Assembly: GCA_942490985.1 (NCBI GenBank)
Contig: CALNYW010000002.1
Location: 124,001-188,000, forward strand
Source: Thiosocius sp942490985
Lineage (GTDB): Bacteria; Pseudomonadota; Gammaproteobacteria; Chromatiales; Chromatiaceae
Length of the DNA: 64,000 bases
Direction: 5' to 3'
This document shows positions 23,903 through 30,812 of this stretch, one piece after another. The notes below the pieces were generated by a model, which was given only the letters and a program-made list of their open reading frames with translations, did not search any database and was not told the DNA's origin. Position numbers and translations under genes: made by a program. The stretch's first letter is position 1, and every line of letters starts with the position of its first letter.

Positions 23903-26202
23903 GTGCGGCGCTGACCGTCGCGATAGCGGGCAACCCAAACTGCGGCAAGTCGGCGCTGTTCAATATACTGACCGGAATCCGACAGAAGACCGGTAACTGG
24001 CCCGGCGTCACCGTTGAGCGCAAGGCCGGCTATACCCGTATCGATGATCGCGACGTGACGGTTGTCGACTTGCCTGGCATCTACTCATTCGATGCGACAT
24101 CCCTCGACGAGCTGGTGACGCGTGACTATCTGCTGTCGCGCGAAGCGGATGTCGTGATCGATGTCATCGATGCGACCAATCTCGAACGCAACCTCTACCT
24201 GACGGTGCAGTTGCTCGAGATGGGCGTGCCGATCGTTGTTGCGCTTAACATGATGGACGTCGCGCGTCGGCGTGGTGTTGAACTCGATGTCGATGGGTTG
24301 TCGCGGCGGCTGGGCTGCCCGGTTGTCCCGATCGTCGCGGTGAGCGGCGAAGGGTTGAGCGATCTGCAGTCACGGGTCTTGGCGGTGGCGGATGCGCGTC
24401 AGCCACCGGGATTCCCGCTGGCCCATGACGAAGCCGTCGAGCAGGCAATCGACCGCTTGGTTCCGGCCTTAGACGATGTCGATCCGTCAAACCGGCGTTG
24501 GCATGCCTTGAAGCTTCTCGAGGGTGATGGCGGGCCCGCCTGGCCAGCGGCGCAGCGCTTAGCGGCCGACACGGTGCGCACCTGGGCAGATGCCCATTTT
24601 GGCAAAGATACCGGGCTGACGATCGCCGACAGTCGTTACACCCACGCGCATGCCGTCGCGCGCGCCGTCACCATCGGCGAGCCATCCCAGACCCGTACGC
24701 TGAGTGACCGGATCGACGGCCTCGTGCTGGGGCGTTGGACAGGGATACCGCTGTTCTTGCTGGTGATGTACCTGATGTTCCTGTTTACGATCAACATCGG
24801 CGGGGCGTTCATCGATTTCTTCGATGGCGTTGCCGGCGCCTTGTTCGTCGATGGATTCGGCCATCTGATCAGCGCCGCCGGTGCCCCCGACTGGTTGCGC
24901 GTGCTCCTGGCGGATGGCGCCGGGGCCGGGCTGCAGGTGGTCGCCACCTTCATACCGATTATCACCGCGTTGTATCTGTTCTTGTCGATTCTCGAAGATT
25001 CCGGCTACATGGCGCGGGCGGCCTTCGTGATGGATCGGTCAATGCGCGCCATTGGTCTGCCAGGTAAGGCGTTCGTCCCGTTGATTGTCGGGTTTGGCTG
25101 CAATGTGCCCGCGATCATGGCGACGCGTACGCTGGAGAATGACCGCGAGCGCAAGCTGACGATATTGATGAATCCCTTTATGTCCTGTGGTGCGCGGTTG
25201 CCGGTGTATGCCCTGTTCGCCGCTGCGTTCTTTCCGAATGCCGGTCAGAACGTCGTGTTTGCGCTGTATCTCACCGGTATCCTGGTCGCGATCGGGACCG
25301 GGCTGTTGATGAAACGCTCGTTACTGCCTGGTGAGAGCAGTGGCTTCGTGATGGAGCTGCCCCCTTACCACTTGCCAACGCTGCGCGGCGTGATGCTCCG
25401 TGCCTGGGATCGGGTTCGTCTGTTTGTCCGTGAAGCGGGTCGAGTCATCGTGCTGATGGTGATCGCGCTCAACGTACTCAACTCGCTCGGGACTGACGGA
25501 TCGTTCGGCAATGAAGACAGTGACCAATCGGTCCTCAGCGAAACGGCGCGAGTGGTTACCCCGCTGTTTGCGCCGATGGGTCTGCGTGAAGACAACTGGC
25601 CCGCCGTGGTTGGCATCTTCTCGGGCGTGTTGGCCAAAGAGGTCGTCGTCGGTACGCTAGATAATCTTTACACCGCCATTGCACGTGACGCCGCAGGTGC
25701 CGATACCGAGTCGGAGCCTTTCGATCTGCTTGCTGCTTTGCAGGCCTCCGCGGTAACGGTGCCGGCTAATCTCGCTGGCCTCGCCGGTGCCTTGCTCGAT
25801 CCATTGGGTTTCGGTGATGCGGGGGTGGCAGACCCCGGCGCGCATGCGGTCGATGATGCGGTCTTCGGTGCGATGCACGCGCGCTTCGATGGGCAGGTGG
25901 GGGCGTTTGCCTACCTGTTGTTCGTGCTGCTCTATTTCCCCTGCGTGGCGACAATCGGGGTCATTCGCCGGGAAGCCGGCGCCACCTGGGCAACCTTCGT
26001 TGCCATCTGGACGACAGGCATTGCCTACCTGACGGCAACGGTTTTCTATCAGGCAGCGACGTACAGTGCCCACCCGCAGACCTCTGCCGCATGGATCGCT
26101 GGACTCCTGTTGGTGTTCGTGGCCGCTGTTTTTGCGCTGCGATGGTGGGCGCAGCGGGCGGAGCGATCGGCACCCGCAGAGTCCGCCCGGGGGGTGACTT
26201 GA
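23899..26202 (+). CDS. feoB: Ferrous iron transporter FeoB
   Basis: FeoB is the inner-membrane Fe2+ importer with an N-terminal G protein. The 767-residue product has G1 (GNPNCGKSALFN), G3 (DLPGIYSF) and a guanine-specificity motif region (NMMD). A GDI-type helical segment follows, then the polytopic domain with Gate repeats and the conserved Cys in VGFGCNVPAIMATRT and MSCGARLPVYALF. GTG at 23899 is the start, overlapping the feoA stop. Its TGA shares a base with the feoC ATG. Near the end a His/Asp-rich insertion (about 635-655) precedes the last helices. Confidence 0.96.
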   Translation: MSAALTVAIAGNPNCGKSALFNILTGIRQKTGNWPGVTVERKAGYTRIDDRDVTVVDLPGIYSFDATSLDELVTRDYLLSREADVVIDVIDATNLERNLYLTVQLLEMGVPIVVALNMMDVARRRGVELDVDGLSRRLGCPVVPIVAVSGEGLSDLQSRVLAVADARQPPGFPLAHDEAVEQAIDRLVPALDDVDPSNRRWHALKLLEGDGGPAWPAAQRLAADTVRTWADAHFGKDTGLTIADSRYTHAHAVARAVTIGEPSQTRTLSDRIDGLVLGRWTGIPLFLLVMYLMFLFTINIGGAFIDFFDGVAGALFVDGFGHLISAAGAPDWLRVLLADGAGAGLQVVATFIPIITALYLFLSILEDSGYMARAAFVMDRSMRAIGLPGKAFVPLIVGFGCNVPAIMATRTLENDRERKLTILMNPFMSCGARLPVYALFAAAFFPNAGQNVVFALYLTGILVAIGTGLLMKRSLLPGESSGFVMELPPYHLPTLRGVMLRAWDRVRLFVREAGRVIVLMVIALNVLNSLGTDGSFGNEDSDQSVLSETARVVTPLFAPMGLREDNWPAVVGIFSGVLAKEVVVGTLDNLYTAIARDAAGADTESEPFDLLAALQASAVTVPANLAGLAGALLDPLGFGDAGVADPGAHAVDDAVFGAMHARFDGQVGAFAYLLFVLLYFPCVATIGVIRREAGATWATFVAIWTTGIAYLTATVFYQAATYSAHPQTSAAWIAGLLLVFVAAVFALRWWAQRAERSAPAESARGVT

Positions 26203-26486
26203 TGCTGGCACGCATCATGACGTTGTTGGAAGAACGCGGCAGCCTGACGATTGATGAACTGGTTCGGGCTACCGGTGCGTCACGCGATGCGCTAGATGGG
26301 ATGCTTGCGACGCTCCAGCGCAAGGGCATGATTAACGTGCAGCAGTCCGCGACCGGGTCGGGATGTTCCGGCTGCGGTGCGGCTGGCAAGACAGTGCCTC
26401 CACCGGTCGTGGAATTATCACTGGGTAAAATAAAAACCCCCGGCAGAGCCGGGGGCGAATGGGTAGCCAAAACCCGGGGAAGGTAG
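26202..26486 (+). CDS. feoC: FeoC-like protein
   Basis: This 94-residue protein has the winged-helix N-terminus of FeoC (MLARIMTLLEERGSLTIDEL, then LVRATGASRDALDGMLATLQ) and a Cys pair in GSGCSGCGAAGK, resembling the FeoC site that carries an oxygen-sensitive iron-sulfur cluster. FeoC is thought to stabilise FeoB or sense iron and oxygen. Only two Cys are visible, fewer than the four of the Escherichia form. The last codons lie inside a GC-rich hairpin and the start of a structured region, so the C-terminal tail (PGRAGGEWVAKTRGR) may be an accident of that overlap. Confidence 0.8.
   Translation: MLARIMTLLEERGSLTIDELVRATGASRDALDGMLATLQRKGMINVQQSATGSGCSGCGAAGKTVPPPVVELSLGKIKTPGRAGGEWVAKTRGR
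26427..26455 (-). terminator. Rho-independent terminator, minus strand, inside the feoC 3' end
   Basis: The stem GCCGGGGG/CCCCCGGC (26448-26455 with 26437-26444) has a 3-base loop. An A-rich run precedes it on the plus strand, so the minus strand reads hairpin followed by TTTTTATTTT. On the plus strand no T run follows. The only upstream minus-strand gene is the M1 peptidase, 750 bp away, with a plus-strand gene in between. Confidence 0.7.
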
Positions 26487-26600
26487 AGGAAAAACCTGGC
26501 TACCCCAGTCGGGCAATCACCGCAAAGGTGAAGGGACAGATCCCGACACACACGATAAGACCCAGGTCGCTGCGCGGTGTTCCTCGGTCCGGTGAGTTTG
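26427..26600 (-). ncRNA. Candidate structured small RNA (or antisense leader), minus strand
   Basis: Immediately upstream of the minus-strand terminator lie two more strong stems: GGGTAGCCA with TGGCTACCC (9 bp, 26461-26469 and 26497-26505), and GTCGGG with CCCGAC (26508-26513 and 26542-26547) enclosing an inner hairpin TCACC/GGTGA (26517-26531). Three stems within about 120 nt, ending in a textbook terminator and not explained by a gene, suggest a small RNA. The promoter is not evident and the 5' end is a guess. The plus strand folds equally well, so a feo 3' UTR structure is the alternative. It does not match any riboswitch I know. Confidence 0.35.
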
Positions 26601-26616
26601 GGTTCAGGACAAAACT

Positions 26617-27207
26617 ATGGTGACGAGATGTCGAGATGTCCGGCGCTCAGGAAGCCGGTACTGGGCCTGCAGTATCCTGCTGGTCGCTGCATCGATGGAG
26701 AGGCCTGCGATGGCAGATGAACAACAACTCAGGTTGGCGGCGGATACCTGGCAGCTGGTCACCGATGGCGTCATGGGTGGGATTTCGCGCGGATCATTGA
26801 CCCGCACGTCACACGACGGGAAGGCCTGCGTGCGCCTCAGCGGTGTCGTCAGTACAGCGAACAACGGCGGTTTCATTCAGATGGCGCAGAGCATCCCGCC
26901 GGCCGACGCGGCGGTCCTGGATGCCTACACCGGCATACGTGTCGTGTTGTCTGGCAACGATCAGCGTTACAACCTGCATCTCCGGACAACCGACCTGACG
27001 TTGCCCTGGCAGTCATATCGAATGGGGATGGACGTGACACAGGGTTGGCAGACCGTCGACTTTCCGTTCACCGAATTCACCGCATACAAGACGGCAAGCC
27101 CCTTGGTGCCGACGCGTTTGTCCCGCGTTGGCATCGTCGCGATCGGTAGAGAGTTCGACGCCGATGTCTGTGTCGCCGAGGTGAGCTTTTACCAAGCGTC
27201 GCGTTAA
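26617..27207 (+). CDS. CIA30 family protein, probably exported
   Basis: This 196-residue protein carries the CIA30 fold pattern: WQLVTDGVMGGISRGSL near the start, then FIQMAQSI, GIRVVLSGND and YNLHLRTTD, and ending SRVGIVAIGREFDADV. The family is named for a mitochondrial complex I assembly factor, but bacterial members are mostly uncharacterised carbohydrate-binding-like proteins. A signal-like segment (YWACSILLVAASMERPAMA) precedes the domain, so export is likely. Its stop shares the bases TTAA with the stop of the convergent M1 peptidase, with no terminator between them. Confidence 0.8.
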   Translation: MVTRCRDVRRSGSRYWACSILLVAASMERPAMADEQQLRLAADTWQLVTDGVMGGISRGSLTRTSHDGKACVRLSGVVSTANNGGFIQMAQSIPPADAAVLDAYTGIRVVLSGNDQRYNLHLRTTDLTLPWQSYRMGMDVTQGWQTVDFPFTEFTAYKTASPLVPTRLSRVGIVAIGREFDADVCVAEVSFYQASR

Positions 27208-29276
27208 TTTGAAGGTGCTTGGCCGAGGACGGGTTGCGGCGGAAGATTCAGCGACACCAATCGATCGCCAAACTGATGGGTCAGACGTGAGTGTTCCGAG
27301 GTGAGCGCCTGCTTGAACAGGTTGCGTTCTGCGGTGGCGTCGAACACCAGTTGACCGTAACTCCCATAGTGCGGGAGTTTGCGCGCCAGCATCGCAATGC
27401 CCTCCGGTGTCGGGCTGGCGATAAAGCCGGTGGTGACGCCGGTCGGATCCGAGTTGACCAACACTACGCTGTTCGTCGCGGCAGCGTGGGCGGTGCCATT
27501 GATTAGCGCGGCACGGTCGGTCAGCTGTTGGTCCTGGCGTCGCAGGGCAGCGGTGGCGGTTTGGCGCAATCGGTTTTGCCAGCCGAGCACCAGTCGATCG
27601 CTGTTGTCCGGGAGATCGCCAGCTTCGTGATCGGCAACCTGGCGCAGCTTCGGGTATCGACGCTGCCATTGTGAGATCAGGGCCTGCCAAGCCGCTTGTT
27701 CCGCGTCGCTCGCGTCGCTGGGTGTGACGACCCAGGCACCACTGCCAAACAAGCGGTTCAGCGCGGGCGGCTGTTCACTCGGGTCGAGCAGCCGCAGCAC
27801 GTCAAAGGCCGGATCGATGTCGACGCGTTGCGGCATGCTTGGAAACACCAAAGACAAGGTCTGTTGCTCAGCGGCAAGTCTGACACGCCTGACGCGGGCC
27901 TCTGTCTCGCCTTCGAGCATGACACTGACAGGTACCTCGACGTCGAACACGGGTGGCGCTTGGCGGAGGGTCAGGTCCAGCCGATAACCATCCGCTCCGG
28001 CGGTGACGCTCGCTGCATCCAGTGTCAGCCGGACGGCGCCCTCGCGCTCGAGCCAGTTGACTGCACGCGCCATCAGATCCGGATCACTCGATGCCAGTAA
28101 CCGGACAACCTCGCTGAAACCGACGCGTTGAAACTGCTTGTCGCGCCACAGCTTTCTGAGCCCTTCGGTAAAGGCGCTGTCGCCAAGTTCGCGACGCAAC
28201 ATGTGGAACAGCATCAGCGACTTGCTGTAACCGACCGACTGGCTGGCATCGTTGTGCCGGCTGACAAATTCAAGCAACGGGGTATCGGCATCGTCGGCCG
28301 CGAAGTTGCTGTAGCGCTGTAGGGCCTTTAGACGATAACGATCGCCCGTGCCGCGGCGTTCCTGCATCCAGTGGTCAGCGAGATAGGCCGTCAATCCCTC
28401 ACTCCAGTTGCCCCTGGCGTAGTCGATCCAGACGCCGTTGCCCCACCAGTTGTGAAGAATCTCATGTGGTAACGAGGTGTAGGGGATGAACGGCAGGCGC
28501 ATCACGCGTGAGCCCAGCAGGGTGAACGACGGCATGCCATAGCCCGTTTGCCAACGGTTTTCGACCACCGCGAATTTGGCGAATGGATAGGGCCCGATCA
28601 GTTTCGTGTAGTGATCGATGTAGCCACCCATGACCTCGAGATAACGCTCTGCCAGCGCTGGGTCGTCGTCAAGAAGCCACACCGAAAGCTCGGTTTCCTT
28701 GTGTTGCAGGGCGTGGCGTTCGTATCGGGCCGCGAGCAGGTAGAGGTTGTCGTGCGGTTGCGATGTTCGCCATCGCTGAGTCTTGCCAGCCACGGCCCGT
28801 TTCCCTACGCTGACACTCTGCCAGCCTTCCGGCAGCACGACGCTCAGATCCAATCCGGTGATAGGTCGGTTAAACCGCGCGTGCCAGGCGGAATTGCTGT
28901 CCAGATAGACCCCCTTTTCGGACACTTCGCCCTCGGGCATCCCGCCCATCTGGCGTCGTTTGCCGAACAGCGGGACGCCTTGGTAGCGCAGCACCAGTTG
29001 TGTTGTCGGGGTCTCTGGCACGGCTCGATAGGCGGCCCGCAGTCCATCTGCCGACTCGGTCAGCTTGGTTATCGAGGCATTGCTCGCATCGATTTCGAGA
29101 CCGGTATTGAGGACGAACTCGAACTGATCGACCGGTTTTGCGATGCTGATGGTGTCTTCGACAACGATTACCCCAGAATCGGGACGCAGTTCGACCTGCA
29201 TCTCGTGGGTTAGGCTTTGCGCCATTGTCAAGAGAGGTGCGCCGATGAGCGTCAAAAACAGGATAAACCGCCGCAC
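27204..29276 (-). CDS. M1-like (gluzincin) metallopeptidase, secreted
   Basis: This protein of about 690 residues has the zinc-binding motif HEILHNWWG and the downstream Glu in WSEGLTAYLADHW, as in M1 aminopeptidases. The exopeptidase motif GAMEN is replaced by GYGMPSF, so specificity may differ. A GTG start at 29276 opens a clean signal peptide (RRFILFLTLIGAPLLTMAQS); an ATG at 29324 would add 16 charged residues in front. Either start overlaps the 5' end of the divergent ChaN gene. The C-terminal third has no motif I can assign. It is likely periplasmic or surface-located. Confidence 0.82.
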   Translation of the reverse strand: MRRFILFLTLIGAPLLTMAQSLTHEMQVELRPDSGVIVVEDTISIAKPVDQFEFVLNTGLEIDASNASITKLTESADGLRAAYRAVPETPTTQLVLRYQGVPLFGKRRQMGGMPEGEVSEKGVYLDSNSAWHARFNRPITGLDLSVVLPEGWQSVSVGKRAVAGKTQRWRTSQPHDNLYLLAARYERHALQHKETELSVWLLDDDPALAERYLEVMGGYIDHYTKLIGPYPFAKFAVVENRWQTGYGMPSFTLLGSRVMRLPFIPYTSLPHEILHNWWGNGVWIDYARGNWSEGLTAYLADHWMQERRGTGDRYRLKALQRYSNFAADDADTPLLEFVSRHNDASQSVGYSKSLMLFHMLRRELGDSAFTEGLRKLWRDKQFQRVGFSEVVRLLASSDPDLMARAVNWLEREGAVRLTLDAASVTAGADGYRLDLTLRQAPPVFDVEVPVSVMLEGETEARVRRVRLAAEQQTLSLVFPSMPQRVDIDPAFDVLRLLDPSEQPPALNRLFGSGAWVVTPSDASDAEQAAWQALISQWQRRYPKLRQVADHEAGDLPDNSDRLVLGWQNRLRQTATAALRRQDQQLTDRAALINGTAHAAATNSVVLVNSDPTGVTTGFIASPTPEGIAMLARKLPHYGSYGQLVFDATAERNLFKQALTSEHSRLTHQFGDRLVSLNLPPQPVLGQAPSN

Positions 29277-30414
29277 CTGGCGGTGGGTCGGAATTTCGTT
29301 GATAGGTCTGAGCGGGTTGGCCATCGCGTTCGGTCCTGGCGGAGGCGATCCGATGCCGCCGATGGGTCCGATTGTTGTCGATACCCGCGAATCCTCAACC
29401 CTGTCAGCGCTGATGACAAAGATCGCCGACGAGCGCGTGGTCTATGTGGGCGAAACGCATACCGCCTATCACGATCACCTGCTGCAGCTCGACGTGCTGC
29501 GCGGCATGGCGTCTCAGTCCGGCGATCTGGCGCTCGGCGTGGAATGGATCCAGGCGAGATTTCAACCGGTAGTCGATCAGTTCATTGCCGGCGATGTCGA
29601 TGAGGCCGGTTTTTTGCGCGGGATCGAATACTACGACCGCTGGCGCTTTGACTATCGCCTCTATCGGCCGTTGGTGGAATTCGCCAGGGCCAACTCGATT
29701 CCGATCATCGCGCTGAATGCGTCCAAGGAGCTGACCAGTGAAATCGGCCGGGTGGGGCTTGACGGCCTGTCGGCTGAGCTAAAGGCCGAATTGCCGGGCG
29801 ACTATGACTATAGCGACGAGGCCTATGAAGCATCGCTTCGGGATATGTTCAAAATGCACCCGGTCGGTGACGGGCAGTTTCAGCGATTTTTGGACGTGCA
29901 GCTCACCTGGGACGAGACGATGGCCAAAAACGTCGCCGATTATCTGCAAGGTGCGCCGGAACGCCGGATGTTGGTGCTGGCCGGGAAGGGGCATATTTCC
30001 GGCCGCAGCGGGATCCCCAACCGGGTGACGCGACTGACCGGTGAGCGCGGCGTGACCATTGCGACTTTCGACCCGCAGTCCCGCTTGTTCAACAAGGCCG
30101 ACTACATGGTTCTAGCAAATCAGCAGACGCTTCCGCCGGCGGGGATCATGCGTGTAATGCTGGATGAGAACGACGACGGCCTAGTGATCAAGGATTTCGC
30201 CGGAGAGAGTCCGGCACTGGCAGCCGGCGCCAAACGCGGCGACGTGATTGTTGCGATCAACGGCGACCCGGTGGCGTCGTTTCTCGATCTGAAGCTGTTG
30301 ATGATGGATCAGGCGCCGGGTACCGAAATCGAGCTCACGGTCAGCCGAGACATGTTCTTCGGCGGCAAGCAGACCGAAAACGTCAAATTCGCACTGGTCG
30401 CAGGCCGCTCTTAG
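29245..30414 (+). CDS. ChaN/haem-binding-uptake family protein with C-terminal PDZ domain
   Basis: This 389-residue protein has an N-terminal hydrophobic anchor (about 12-28, WVGISLIGLSGLAIAFG), a ChaN-like domain (about 50-275) with VVYVGETHTAYHDHLLQL and EWIQARFQPVVDQF, and a PDZ domain (about 290-385) with GESPALAAGAKRGDVIVAINGDPV. ChaN-type proteins bind haem or iron at the outer face; the PDZ fusion suggests a partner, possibly the adjacent M1-like peptidase. The ATG at 29245 is chosen for its hydrophobic segment. It overlaps the divergent peptidase start region by about 30 bp. Confidence 0.83.
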   Translation: MSVKNRINRRTWRWVGISLIGLSGLAIAFGPGGGDPMPPMGPIVVDTRESSTLSALMTKIADERVVYVGETHTAYHDHLLQLDVLRGMASQSGDLALGVEWIQARFQPVVDQFIAGDVDEAGFLRGIEYYDRWRFDYRLYRPLVEFARANSIPIIALNASKELTSEIGRVGLDGLSAELKAELPGDYDYSDEAYEASLRDMFKMHPVGDGQFQRFLDVQLTWDETMAKNVADYLQGAPERRMLVLAGKGHISGRSGIPNRVTRLTGERGVTIATFDPQSRLFNKADYMVLANQQTLPPAGIMRVMLDENDDGLVIKDFAGESPALAAGAKRGDVIVAINGDPVASFLDLKLLMMDQAPGTEIELTVSRDMFFGGKQTENVKFALVAGRS

Positions 30415-30812
30415 GCGCGGCATCGCGGTATGTCTTCGCTGCAACCGGCAAGGTCTCGGGCTAGCAAGCGTGTTGGATTTGACCGTTTGTAGCGAGAATC
30501 TTCGGGCGCTCATAAAAACCGACTTATCGTCCGAGCAGAAAAGCCGGGCTATTTGACGATGAGGTGAAAGGGCGTTGATCGCTCTCCGGGGGGTTGCAGT
30601 CAAATAGCGTCAACTCCGACAGCCTTGCTCAAACTCCACCGTCATCGCGAGGTCGCCGTGCGGCCGTGGCTATCTTTGGGAGTCGGCGCTTCTGACACGA
30701 GATTGCTTCGTGACCGTGTTTCTCGCAAAGACGGTGTGATCTCAAATGGAGGCTGTGCCTGCCGAATCCACGGGTATGGCAAGCCGTCTGTCGGAATTAT
30801 CCGCATGGCCCA
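30415..30812. other. Intergenic stretch between the ChaN and glgP genes
   Basis: About 400 bp with no convincing gene. It contains the terminal-inverted-repeat element at 30637-30736 and otherwise nothing I can name. Both flanking genes end here, so it is a convergent 3' region. Confidence 0.6.
30637..30736. repeat. About 100-bp element with 15-bp terminal inverted repeats
   Basis: CACCGTCATCGCGAG at the left and CTCGCAAAGACGGTG at the right are inverted repeats matching 13 of 15. The interior contains GAGATTGCTTCG, also typical of the dispersed CGTCATTGCGAG repeat. It looks like a degraded non-coding repeat (MITE- or REP-like). Confidence 0.55.

Noticed and set aside
26456..26600. A known riboswitch (c-di-GMP-I or cobalamin) in the feoC 3' region
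   Set aside because: I compared it by eye with the c-di-GMP-I core and the B12 box; the conserved words are absent, so only a generic structured RNA is proposed.
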